From an uncultured Mycolicibacterium sp. (lineage in GTDB: Bacteria > Actinomycetota > Actinomycetes > Mycobacteriales > Mycobacteriaceae), in assembly GCA_945957405.1 (NCBI GenBank), contig CAMFLL010000024.1, forward strand, positions 1-38,919: a stretch of DNA of 38,919 bases. Direction: 5' to 3'. A program made the position numbers and the translations under genes. The notes below the pieces were generated by a model. The model saw only the letters and a program-made list of their open reading frames with translations. It was not told the origin of the DNA and did not search any database. Of this stretch, positions 9,069 through 16,410 are shown piece by piece (the first letter of the stretch is position 1; every line of letters starts with the position of its first letter).

Positions 9069-9328
9069 GCGCGTCACCTTCCCGTGTGTCGGTCGATGAA
9101 GCCGTTCAGCAGTTCGCACGCTACCCGAAACGTTGCCGCGGCCAGCCAAGACGGATCCGGGGTACCTGCCGGAACCACCGCGCCGGTCACGGCAGGCACA
9201 TGCCCGCCTGGGGGAACAGCTAAACCTCGGCGCATCTCGTGGCGCTGTTCGATGGCACGCTGAGATTCCGTGTAGCAACGACGTGATGACGGCCGCACCG
9301 GGACCTTTCTCGAGTGATTACCGAATCC
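9069..9328 (-). other. 260-bp region between antiporter and halogenase-like genes
   Basis: The gap between two minus-strand genes. Apart from the possible small ORF at 9074-9235 I see no strong terminator, operator or promoter. It is long enough to hold the promoter of the halogenase-PKS-exporter transcript, which would make the antiporter gene a separate unit. Confidence 0.4.
9074..9235 (-). CDS. possible small protein upstream of the halogenase-like gene
   Basis: A minus-strand frame ending 5 bases before the GTG of the halogenase-like gene. From ATG 9235 it gives 53 residues; the track ORF starts at 9298 (74 residues). Its second half (DPSWLAAATFRVACELLNGFIDR) reads as a plausible amphipathic helix, and about three quarters of those codons end in G or C, as in neighbouring genes. 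The first half looks less coding and no good ribosome site precedes either start. No family recognised. It may be a real coupled small ORF or chance reading of a leader region. Confidence 0.33.
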   Translation of the reverse strand: MRRGLAVPPGGHVPAVTGAVVPAGTPDPSWLAAATFRVACELLNGFIDRHTGR

Positions 9329-10621
9329 TTACGTTTCGCCTGCATCAACGCCGGATTGCTGGTTTTCCCTTGCTGGCGATACGACGTCCGCGGGGCGATG
9401 CCGCCCGTACACGAACTCGAAGATCGGCGAGGTCATCAGCGTCGTGATGATGGCGACGATGACGAGGATGGTGAACAGGGTCGGTGTGATGATCCCGGCT
9501 TGCAGCCCGATGTTGAGCAGGATGAGTTCGATCAGTCCGCGGGCGTTCATCAGGGAACCCAACGCGACGGACTCGCGAAGGGGAACCTTCCTCAGCCGCG
9601 CCGCCACCGTGCACGCGATTCCCTTGCCCGCGATCGAGACCATGAGAAGCCCGAGCGTCACGGCCCACAACACCGGGCTGTCGAGCAGCCCGATCTGGGT
9701 GTTCAACCCGGAATAGACGAAGAACAGCGGCAGCAGGAATGTCGTCACCAGGGGCTCGAGGGTCGCGGTGAGACGGTCCGCGAAGAACCCGGACGGCATG
9801 GCCACACCGAGGATGAATGCGCCGAAGATCGCGTAGATACCGACGATGTCGGTGAACCAGGCGCACAGCATGAGCAGGCCGAGGACCGCGCTGAGCATCG
9901 GTGCACTGATGGTGTTCCGGCGCTCTGACATGGGGCCGAGGACGCGCAACACCCGCCGCCCGACCGTCAGGAGGACCAGGGCGTAGAGGACTCCGCCGAC
10001 GATCGCCAACGTCGCCGTGCTGGGGCTGCCGCGGTGGATGGCGAGCACCACCGCCAGGATGCACCACGACAACGCGTCGTCGGCCGCCCCGCACGCCAAC
10101 GCGAGCGTCCCGAGAGATGTTCCAGTGAGTCGCTTTTCGAATATTATCCGCGCCAGCATGGGGAACGCGGTGGTCGCAATGGAGGCCCCGAGGAACAACA
10201 TCGCCATGATCAGCGTGACGTCCTCGCCGAAGAACACGCCGCTGGCAACGAGCGGCGCGGCGATCAACGCGCCCAGTGCCAGTGGCGTGAGGATACCTGC
10301 GGCCGACACGGCGGCCGCGGTACCCGCCCGGTGCCTGATGAGGTCGACGTCGAAGTTCAGACCGACGAGGAACATGTAGAGCACCAGGCCGATCTGCGCC
10401 AAGGTGTACAGCACGGTGTTGGCTTGGCCCGGCGGAAACAGGGACTGCTGCACACCGGGTGCCACCAGCCCCAGCAGCGACGGCCCGAGGAGGACGCCGG
10501 CGATCATCTCGCCGACCACCTGCGGTTGACCCAGCCGCCGTGCCACGAGTCCCACCACACGGCAGGCTGCGAGAATGACGGCCAGTTCGAGGAAGAAGTG
10601 GATGGCGATCGTTGCAGGCAT
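9329..10621 (-). CDS. cation/proton antiporter (CPA2, Kef/NapA-like)
   Basis: A 430-residue integral membrane protein of the Na+/H+ exchanger (CPA2) family, expected to exchange Na+ or K+ for H+ across the cytoplasmic membrane. It begins with HFFLELAVILAACRVVGLVARRLGQPQVVGEMIAGVLLGPSLLG, the family's hallmark first helices (QPxVVGExxAGxxLGPS). About twelve hydrophobic segments follow; ACGAADDALSW carries the paired Asp region that binds the cation in these antiporters. No C-terminal RCK/TrkA domain is present, so it is a short form. It lies between the VOC gene and the PKS locus, and its link to either is only positional. Confidence 0.9.
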   Translation of the reverse strand: MPATIAIHFFLELAVILAACRVVGLVARRLGQPQVVGEMIAGVLLGPSLLGLVAPGVQQSLFPPGQANTVLYTLAQIGLVLYMFLVGLNFDVDLIRHRAGTAAAVSAAGILTPLALGALIAAPLVASGVFFGEDVTLIMAMLFLGASIATTAFPMLARIIFEKRLTGTSLGTLALACGAADDALSWCILAVVLAIHRGSPSTATLAIVGGVLYALVLLTVGRRVLRVLGPMSERRNTISAPMLSAVLGLLMLCAWFTDIVGIYAIFGAFILGVAMPSGFFADRLTATLEPLVTTFLLPLFFVYSGLNTQIGLLDSPVLWAVTLGLLMVSIAGKGIACTVAARLRKVPLRESVALGSLMNARGLIELILLNIGLQAGIITPTLFTILVIVAIITTLMTSPIFEFVYGRHRPADVVSPARENQQSGVDAGET

Positions 10622-10721
10622 CGGCGTCGGGCCCTAGGTACCGGCACCCAGGCGCGGGGTACCGACATGCCCGGCGCGGCGGCACTGCGTCACGCGCCGA
10701 GACTAAACCTGCCCGTGGATC

Positions 10722-10773
10722 AGGCGGTGGTAGCGCGGCATCGCGTCACAAACACGACACACATCCACCGCCT
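10722..10773 (-). terminator. possible stem-loop at the 3' end of the VOC gene
   Basis: Perfect 9-bp inverted repeat AGGCGGTGG (10722-10730) and CCACCGCCT (10765-10773) with a 34-base loop, overlapping the stop codon of the VOC gene. No U-tract follows, and the loop is long for an intrinsic terminator, so the role is uncertain. Confidence 0.25.
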
Positions 10774-11203
10774 ATGCGAGCGGGGCGGTCAGTTCGATGT
10801 TGATGTCATCAGGGTCCTGGAAGGACAGGATGGCAATGCCGGCGCCGGCCAGGTCGATGATCTCGCCGTGAGTGATACCGGCGTCGCGCAGTGCTTTCTG
10901 GGCGGCCTCGAGACCGGCACGCGTATCGACGGAAAAGCTGATGTGGTCCAAGCCTGTTCGAGTCGAGTTGAATACATCTTCACCTGCCGGGCGTAATCCG
11001 AACAACGTGCCCTGCGGAGTTTGGTAGATGGTGCCGCCGAAGAAGTGGTCCGGCGAATTCTTCACCGTGAGATCGGCCACCGCGGTCGATGCGTCGACGG
11101 CGACGGGCCACCCGAATACCCTGTCGTAGAAGTCTTTCGAACGGGCGATATCCGTGACGGTGAGGCGGACGTGGTTGAAACCGGAACTGTTGATGTATGC
11201 CAT
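10772..11203 (-). CDS. VOC-superfamily (glyoxalase/dioxygenase fold) protein
   Basis: A 143-residue vicinal-oxygen-chelate protein with two beta-alpha-beta-beta-beta units. Likely metal ligands are His in FNHVRL (about residue 9), His in LDHISF (about 90) and Glu in INIELTAP near the end, the usual H/H/E pattern of lyases, dioxygenases and resistance proteins in this fold. The track start at 11254 is rejected for ATG 11203 (MAYINSSG), which puts the first strand in its usual place and has AAAGAGAGA upstream. It lies 60 bases after the DUF1097 gene, probably as the last gene of the GS-nitrilase operon. Substrate unknown. Confidence 0.85.
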   Translation of the reverse strand: MAYINSSGFNHVRLTVTDIARSKDFYDRVFGWPVAVDASTAVADLTVKNSPDHFFGGTIYQTPQGTLFGLRPAGEDVFNSTRTGLDHISFSVDTRAGLEAAQKALRDAGITHGEIIDLAGAGIAILSFQDPDDINIELTAPLA

Positions 11204-11263
11204 GATGATTGAATCTCTCTTTCGCGCAGCCGTTTCCATTGACATGGTCGGCATCGGACAAGG

Positions 11264-11776
11264 TCAGACGTCCGCACGCTCCAGGGCGGGCTTCTTGGTG
11301 AGCAGGTCACCCGGCCACTCTGAAGCGAAACCGAAGGCGGTGCCGAGCACTATCGCTCCGACCACCAGTACGACGGGGTGGGAGACGTTGACGGGAGCGG
11401 TGATCGCGGTTCCGGTGGCCGCAATGGTCCCCACCACGGAGGCGAAGCCGAAGAACCCCGCAGGCGTGAAACTCACCAGGCCTTCCCTGGTGATGAACAC
11501 GAGGATGCCTGCGCCGATGACCACGCATCCGGCGACCGCCCACGTGCTGCCGCCGAGCGCGGTGATCGCGAGCATGGTCGCGGTGGCGCTGGCCACGCCG
11601 AGGGCGTTCATCACCAGCGATCGGGCTGCACCATCCAGCCCGCCACCCGCGGCGAAGAACGACGCCCAGGCGATGAACAGCACCCAGATGGGCACCGGAA
11701 CGAGGAAGCCGGTGAGGAGGCAGGACAAGCCGGCCAGCAGACCGATGCTCACTGTGCTGGCGATACGTGGGGACAT
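11264..11776 (-). CDS. DUF1097 family membrane protein
   Basis: A 170-residue hydrophobic protein with about five transmembrane segments (for example IGLLAGLSCLLTGFLV and SLVMNALGVASATATMLAI) and a C-terminal charged tail ending LLTKKPALERADV. It resembles the DUF1097/YcdZ family of inner-membrane proteins, whose function is not established. The track ORF starts at 12082, but ATG 11776 (MSPRIAST) has CAGGAG seven bases upstream and makes a normal-length protein. The start overlaps the end of the amidotransferase gene by 28 bases, so the two are co-translated. A small transport or channel role in the operon is a guess. Confidence 0.85.
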   Translation of the reverse strand: MSPRIASTVSIGLLAGLSCLLTGFLVPVPIWVLFIAWASFFAAGGGLDGAARSLVMNALGVASATATMLAITALGGSTWAVAGCVVIGAGILVFITREGLVSFTPAGFFGFASVVGTIAATGTAITAPVNVSHPVVLVVGAIVLGTAFGFASEWPGDLLTKKPALERADV

Positions 11777-12462
11777 GGGGTCACTCCTGAATCTAGGCGG
11801 GAGAAGAACTGGTTGTAGAGCCGACCCGCGGCGGCAATGGCCGCGGGCTCGAAAGTCGGTGTGGAGACGAGAATCTGCTCGATGTTGCCGCCAGCGTCGG
11901 TGATCGACCGACGGCGTCTCGGTGTGCCGAGCCAGTAGTCGATGTGATCCGCGGTGAGTTCCGGGTGGTACTGCACGCCGATGTGTCGGCCGTGGATGAA
12001 AGCATGCACACAGCGCGGGCTGGTGGCCACGACGGCGCTGTCCGGCGGGGGCGAGATCTCGTCGCCGTGCCACACGAACCACCTGCCGCCGTACGGCTCA
12101 TCACCGGCGATGTCGTACCAGCCAAGCTCCGGTTGAACCATCCGGTGTACGCCGCCACCGAGGACGAGCGCGAGAAGCTGTGCTCCGAAACAGATTCCGA
12201 GCACAGGGGTGCCGGCTTCGACGCAGGCGCCGACGAACTCGTGCTCGGCCCGGATCCAGGGCTCGTCGGTCTCGTATGCAGATCGACTGCTACCCAGCAC
12301 GGCCAGCGCACGGTAGCGGTCCGGCGGCGGCAGGGGTCCCGCGGCTACGTCGACCACGACGTACGGCATCGCATGGTCGTCGAGCCACGCCGCGAGATTG
12401 CCTGGTCCGTCGTCGGATTGGTGTTGCAGGATCAGGATCACACCGTCGGATCCGTCGTTCAC
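11749..12462 (-). CDS. class I glutamine amidotransferase-like hydrolase
   Basis: A 237-residue GATase1-fold protein. The nucleophile elbow GICFGAQ (about residue 95) supplies the catalytic Cys, and QYHPEL (about 166) the His/Glu pair, so the triad looks complete. It is a stand-alone GMP-synthase-like domain with no synthetase partner. In polyamine catabolism a class I GATase (PuuD) hydrolyses gamma-glutamyl-GABA after a GS-like enzyme (PuuA) has glutamylated the amine; a GS-like gene lies in this operon, so a gamma-glutamyl hydrolase role is a reasonable inference. It overlaps the nitrilase stop by 4 bases (ATGA) and the DUF1097 gene by 28. Confidence 0.9.
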   Translation of the reverse strand: MNDGSDGVILILQHQSDDGPGNLAAWLDDHAMPYVVVDVAAGPLPPPDRYRALAVLGSSRSAYETDEPWIRAEHEFVGACVEAGTPVLGICFGAQLLALVLGGGVHRMVQPELGWYDIAGDEPYGGRWFVWHGDEISPPPDSAVVATSPRCVHAFIHGRHIGVQYHPELTADHIDYWLGTPRRRRSITDAGGNIEQILVSTPTFEPAAIAAAGRLYNQFFSRLDSGVTPCPHVSPAQ

Positions 12463-13517
12463 GGGTAGGCCCTCAGTTCCTGTTCCAACGAGTCCTCAGT
12501 CGTGCGCCCGTCGCGCAAGCGCTCATCGGTGGTGAATCGCACCGCTTCGTTGCGTGCGCGGTTGACGACAGTGCTGAAGACGTCGGGCCGCGTGTAGTGG
12601 CCGGTGGGATCGAAGTTGAGCCGTTCCCGGAACACGTGATCGAGGTCGAGATCGGCGACGATCACTCCTTCCTCGCCGACGACCGGCGGGATGACCCAGC
12701 GCCCGTCCGGTCCTGCGATGGCGCTGCCACCGTCGAAGACCACGGTGTCAGAGGCCTCGCGGAGTTGATCCGCCAGCGGGAAGTCGCTGGGGATCGAATC
12801 GGCGGTGATCAACCCGGACGCGGCGATGCCGAATACCCGGCCCTCGGCGGCGACGAATCTCGTGATGTCGCCGGTCAATGCGCTGGACCCGGGCCACGCC
12901 GCGACATGGACGGTCTCACCCTGCGCATACAACGCGGTGCGCGCCTGTGGCATCCAGTTCTCCCAGCAGTTCAGGCTCCCCACCAGGGCCGGTCCGACCG
13001 GGTGCGTGACCAGGCCCGCGCCGTCGCCCTGGCCCCAGACCAGTCGTTCGTCGTAGGTGGGGACCAACTTCCGGTGGTGGCCTACCAGACCGTGTCGCGG
13101 ATCGAGGGTCAGCAGGGTGCACCATGCGGTGCCCCGGCCCAGCCCTCGACCGCGTTCGGTGACTCCGACGATCATGGTGATGCCGAGATCTGCTGCGGCA
13201 ATCTGCATCTCACGCTGTTCGGGACCGTCCACCTCGATCGCGGCGTCCAGGTAGTAGGCGTAGCAGTCCTTTTGGTCAGGGTGGTCGAACAGCGCGCCCT
13301 GGGTGCGTGACGGCCAGAACGGATACCCGGACAGATAGGTCTCCGGGTATGCGATCAGCGTGGCACCCGACGCGGCCGCGACGTGCGCGGCCTCGATGAT
13401 CCTTGCCAGGCGCGCCGCGGGCTTGAGCCACGGCCCTCCGAGTTGGGCGGCCGCGACCGTGATCGCGTTGGATCCCGGCTGCGGTTCCCGGTGCTCGGCA
13501 ATTACTTTCAGTGGCAT
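12459..13517 (-). CDS. nitrilase / carbon-nitrogen hydrolase
   Basis: A 352-residue member of the nitrilase branch of the C-N hydrolase superfamily, converting nitriles to acids and ammonia or acting on a related amide. The Glu-Lys-Cys triad is visible: PETYLSGYPFWP (Glu), HRKLVPTYDERLVWGQGDG (Lys) and NCWENWMPQARTALYAQG (Cys). CWEN and the length match true nitrilases better than the shorter amidases. It sits between the GS-like gene (44 bases) and the amidotransferase gene (ATGA overlap), so it probably supplies or processes a nitrogenous intermediate. The start has only a weak upstream GAGACGGA. Confidence 0.92.
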   Translation of the reverse strand: MPLKVIAEHREPQPGSNAITVAAAQLGGPWLKPAARLARIIEAAHVAAASGATLIAYPETYLSGYPFWPSRTQGALFDHPDQKDCYAYYLDAAIEVDGPEQREMQIAAADLGITMIVGVTERGRGLGRGTAWCTLLTLDPRHGLVGHHRKLVPTYDERLVWGQGDGAGLVTHPVGPALVGSLNCWENWMPQARTALYAQGETVHVAAWPGSSALTGDITRFVAAEGRVFGIAASGLITADSIPSDFPLADQLREASDTVVFDGGSAIAGPDGRWVIPPVVGEEGVIVADLDLDHVFRERLNFDPTGHYTRPDVFSTVVNRARNEAVRFTTDERLRDGRTTEDSLEQELRAYP

Positions 13518-13561
13518 TCCGTCTCGGCTCTCGAGTTGTGGTCGGGGTGTGCTCGGCGGGG

Positions 13562-14995
13562 TCAGTAGACCTCGAAGTACTCGCGCTGCTCCCAGTCGGT
13601 GACGGCGGCGTTGAACCGCGAGATCTCCTTCTTCTTCAGCGTGGTGAGGTAGTTGACGAACGCGTCGCCCAGTTCGCGCCTCATCACGTCGCTGGTCTCG
13701 AAGTGGCGGACAGCCTCCTCGAGCGTGGCGGGCACCAGCGGTACATCGGCGGTGTACGCCTCGTCGGCCGACGGTCCCGGGTCGAGCTTGCGCGCGATGC
13801 CGTCGCGGCCGCTGATGAGTTGCGAGGCCATGTACAGGTACGGGTTGGCCGTGGGTTCGCCGATCCTGTTCTCCAGATGCGTGGAGCCGTCGCCGCGAGC
13901 ACCGGAGATACGGATCATGGCGCCGCGGTTCTCCTCGGCCCAGGCGATCCGGTCGGGCGCAAAGGAATTCGCGATGTAACGCTTGTAGCCGTTGATGGTG
14001 GGTGTGGTCAGCACCGAGCTGGCCTTGGCGTGTTCGAGGAGACCGGCCATGTAAGCCATGGCGGTGTGGGACAGAAGGTTGCCGTCCTCACCGGGGAAGA
14101 TGTTCGCCGTACCGGGCACACCCAGCGACTGGTGCAGATGCCACCCGCTGGACACGATGTTCGGGAACGCCGGCCGAGACATGAACGTGGCATGGTATCC
14201 GTGGCGGCGGCAGATCTGCTTGATGGCGCTGCGGATCAGCAGCACGTTGTCGGCCGTCTCGATGCCGGTGGTCGGCTCGAATGACATCTCGACCTGTCCC
14301 GGGCCCCACTCGTCTTCGACAGTGGCCAAAGGCATTCCGAGCGCGACGATCTCGTCGCGCAGAATCGACAGGATCGCGTCGGCCTCATCGCCGCGGTTCT
14401 CTGTCAGGTACTGGTAGCCATGGGACAGTGCCGTCACGGTGGGCGCCGCGGGGGGCCAGCCGGAATCGGCGAAACTCAGCTTCGGGTCGACCAGTCGGGT
14501 GATGTAGAACTCGAGTTCGGCGCCCGTGGTGAAGCTGTACCCCTCGTCCTGAAGTTTGGCGAGTTGGCGCTGCAGGACGCCGCGGGTGTCGAATGGCACC
14601 CGTTCGCCATTTCGGTAGTACATCTCGGACAGGACCCAGCCGGTCCGGTCGGCCCAGGGCAGGACCCGGAACGTGGTCGGGTCGGGTACCAGTACCGCGT
14701 CGGGCAGACCGGTCAGCCGGTCGTCACCGAAACCGTGGGCTTCGAAGGGCGGGACCGCTGGGTTGTTGGTGGTGTCGAAGATCAATGTCGCGGTCTGAAA
14801 GTCCTTCCCTTCGGTCATCGCCGACCGGAAGGCGTCGACCTCCAGAGTCTTGCCGCGCAGGATGCCGTGCTGGTCACCCCAGCTGATGCGCACCTGTCGC
14901 AGGTCGAGTTCGTTGAGTTGGGAGAGCAGCTTGGCCCCGGCTTCTTCCTGCTGCTGAGACCACAAACCGTTGGCGGCGATGAATGACGAGCCCAT
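13562..14995 (-). CDS. glutamine synthetase-like gamma-glutamyl ligase
   Basis: A 477-residue GS-I fold enzyme expected to use ATP to join glutamate to ammonia or an amine. Visible GS elements: N-terminal beta-grasp WGDQHGILRGKTL, AELEFYI, GQVEMSFEP, SGWHLHQSL, NGYKRY (glutamate/ATP loop) and LENRIGEPTANPYLY. Its place with a class I GATase, nitrilase and GntR regulator, outside any gln operon, points to a gamma-glutamyl-amine ligase (PuuA/GlnA3-GlnA4 type) rather than housekeeping GS; this is inference. The track start at 15115 lies in the operator region; ATG 14995 has GAGGAGGAACA directly upstream. Two copies of the GntR-type palindrome precede it. Confidence 0.92.
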   Translation of the reverse strand: MGSSFIAANGLWSQQQEEAGAKLLSQLNELDLRQVRISWGDQHGILRGKTLEVDAFRSAMTEGKDFQTATLIFDTTNNPAVPPFEAHGFGDDRLTGLPDAVLVPDPTTFRVLPWADRTGWVLSEMYYRNGERVPFDTRGVLQRQLAKLQDEGYSFTTGAELEFYITRLVDPKLSFADSGWPPAAPTVTALSHGYQYLTENRGDEADAILSILRDEIVALGMPLATVEDEWGPGQVEMSFEPTTGIETADNVLLIRSAIKQICRRHGYHATFMSRPAFPNIVSSGWHLHQSLGVPGTANIFPGEDGNLLSHTAMAYMAGLLEHAKASSVLTTPTINGYKRYIANSFAPDRIAWAEENRGAMIRISGARGDGSTHLENRIGEPTANPYLYMASQLISGRDGIARKLDPGPSADEAYTADVPLVPATLEEAVRHFETSDVMRRELGDAFVNYLTTLKKKEISRFNAAVTDWEQREYFEVY

Positions 14996-15016
14996 TGTTC
15001 CTCCTCGTAAAGTTCT

Positions 15017-15030
15017 GGTGATCTGATCTC
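15017..15030. promoter_or_regulatory. GntR-type operator half-perfect copy upstream of the GS-like gene
   Basis: GGTGATCTGATCTC, 22 bases before the GS-like start. It matches the perfect palindrome at 15062-15076 and the copy before the GntR gene, so it is probably a second site for that regulator, lying in the 5' leader. Confidence 0.55.
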
Positions 15031-15061
15031 TTTCGGCAGCGGCCCGAAGATGGGGTGAGCT

Positions 15062-15076
15062 GGTGATCAGATCACC
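15062..15076. promoter_or_regulatory. perfect 15-bp palindrome, probable GntR/FadR operator
   Basis: GGTGATC-A-GATCACC is a perfect inverted repeat. On the minus strand it starts three bases after a -10-like TACATT (15085-15080), as expected for a repressor blocking the GS-operon promoter. GntR/FCD regulators typically bind such short GT...AC palindromes. Confidence 0.65.
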
Positions 15077-15135
15077 TGAAATGTAACAGGCTGTGAGACC
15101 GTCGTCACTACCCAATTTGCAAGTCGGCCTCCACG

Positions 15136-15155
15136 CGGCGCGGCGCGCCGCGCCG
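15136..15155 (-). terminator. 20-bp perfect GC palindrome after the GntR gene
   Basis: CGGCGCGGCGCGCCGCGCCG is fully self-complementary and begins three bases after the GntR stop codon on the minus strand, between that gene and the GS promoter. It could form a very stable hairpin that separates the two transcripts. There is no U-tract, as is common for actinobacterial terminators. Confidence 0.45.
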
Positions 15156-15158
15156 AGA

Positions 15159-15851
15159 TCACCGTCGGACGAGCTTGTCGGTGGTGTCTACCAGGTGCAA
15201 CAGCATCCTGTTCGCGGCATCGGTGGCTTCCCGCGCGCGGATCGCGTCGACGATTCCCTGGTGGTCTTCCAGCGATCGCGCCGGCTGACCGGGCCGCGTC
15301 AACGAGGTCTCCGACGTCCGGTCGAGAGCCAGCCTCAGTCCTTTGAGGAGCTTCAACAGCAGCGGATTGTGCGCGGCGGTGGCCACACCCAGATGGAAGC
15401 GGCGGTCGCCGTCCAACCCGGGCAACCCCGCGGCGATCTCGTTCCTCATCTGTTCCAACGCCGCATCGAGTTCGTCGAGGTCGTCGGCATCGGCGTGCAC
15501 GGCAGCCAATCTCGCGCACTGCGCTTCCAGGGCCTGCCTGGTCTCCCAGATGTAGGGGTGATCGACATGTGTCTCGACGAGTTCGGCGGCCAACGACGAG
15601 ATGACGTCCTCGGGTCGCTGCAGCAGATAGATGCCGTCACCGTGCCTGATCTCGACGATGCCCTGGGCACGCAGAGCGGTGATGGCCTCGCGGATGGACG
15701 ACCGCCCGACCTGCAATTCCGTGGCAAGATCGCGCACGTTGGACAACTTGTCTCCGGGCTGCATGCCACTGGTGTCGATGAATTCGCGCAGACGCTCCCC
15801 GACTTGTTCATAGAGTGGCCGCCGGTCGATCTGGCCCATCTGGCCTGTCAT
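15159..15851 (-). CDS. GntR family transcriptional regulator, FadR/FCD subfamily
   Basis: About 230 residues. The N-terminal winged helix (YEQVGERLREFI...LATELQVGRSSIREAITALRAQGIVEIRHGDGIYL) is the GntR signature. The C-terminal FCD domain has the acid-sensing metal site: Asp and His in DRRFHLGVATAAHN, His in LEDHQGIV and His in MLLHLVD. Such proteins usually repress a neighbouring catabolic operon and release DNA on binding a carboxylate. GTG 15854 and ATG 15851 are adjacent; ATG is preferred because GGGGAGA lies five bases before it. It precedes the GS-like operon in the same direction, and matching palindromes occur before both genes. Confidence 0.93.
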   Translation of the reverse strand: MTGQMGQIDRRPLYEQVGERLREFIDTSGMQPGDKLSNVRDLATELQVGRSSIREAITALRAQGIVEIRHGDGIYLLQRPEDVISSLAAELVETHVDHPYIWETRQALEAQCARLAAVHADADDLDELDAALEQMRNEIAAGLPGLDGDRRFHLGVATAAHNPLLLKLLKGLRLALDRTSETSLTRPGQPARSLEDHQGIVDAIRAREATDAANRMLLHLVDTTDKLVRR

Positions 15852-15877
15852 CACGTCTCCCCATCAACTGCTCATCT

Positions 15878-15891
15878 GGTCGTCTGATCTC
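15878..15891. promoter_or_regulatory. GntR-type operator copy upstream of the GntR gene
   Basis: GGTCGTCTGATCTC matches the leader site at 15017-15030 in 12 of 14 positions and lies 27 bases before the GntR start, suggesting autoregulation. Confidence 0.45.
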
Positions 15892-15930
15892 AGTCTGGCA
15901 GACGATGCTGTGCGAACTCGCCAAACCGGG

Positions 15931-16365
15931 TCAGGATTGCGCGTCGTTGAGGCGCGCGAGGCTTCGTAGGAAGACGGCGCGCTCGTTGGCCGTCAGCACC
16001 GAGAGTCGGCGTTCCTCGCCGCATTGGATGTCGACTTGCACGGCGTTCTTGGCGGCGCGACCGGCCGGCGTGATCTCGAGGAGGCGGACCCGGCGGTCAT
16101 CGGGATCGGGGCGGCGTTCGATGTAGCCCCGAGCCTGTAATTCGTCGAGTGTGCCGATGATCCGTGTCTTGTCGGCACCGATCGCGTCGGCGAGGGCCGC
16201 CTGGGTACGCACCGGGGATCGGTCCAACGCGTTGAGCACCACGTACCCCCACATGCTCACATCGTGCGCGGCGAGGATCGGCAGTTCGGCCGCCACGAGG
16301 TCCCGCAGCAGCGGATGCAGCATCGCCGCGAGATCGTCTCGTCGGGGCTTCGATGGCATCGCCAT
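15931..16365 (-). CDS. MarR family transcriptional regulator
   Basis: A 144-residue winged-helix repressor. The recognition helix region TQAALADAIGADKTRIIGTLDELQARGYIERRPDPDDRRVRLLEITPAG is a textbook MarR domain, including the DxRxxxLxLT wing. It lies between the GntR and TetR genes on the same strand with 45 bases to the TetR stop, so it may be co-transcribed with the TetR gene. Ligand and targets cannot be told from sequence. ATG 16365 starts MAMPSK; ATG 16359 is an alternative. No strong ribosome site is visible, so leaderless expression is possible. Confidence 0.9.
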   Translation of the reverse strand: MAMPSKPRRDDLAAMLHPLLRDLVAAELPILAAHDVSMWGYVVLNALDRSPVRTQAALADAIGADKTRIIGTLDELQARGYIERRPDPDDRRVRLLEITPAGRAAKNAVQVDIQCGEERRLSVLTANERAVFLRSLARLNDAQS

Positions 16366-16410
16366 ATGTTATGCGTTGTGTCCTGATCAACGTGGCTGCC
16401 GGACAACCGA

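Noticed and set aside
10640-10670. Repeated GGTACCG words as a mobile-element footprint
   Set aside because: Only two 7-base words about 20 bases apart, with no target-site duplication, terminal repeats or transposase nearby.
9345-10685. 446-residue minus-strand ORF
   Set aside because: Overlaps the antiporter in another frame and is rich in Arg/His/Pro without hydrophobic segments; the 430-residue frame has the real antiporter motifs.
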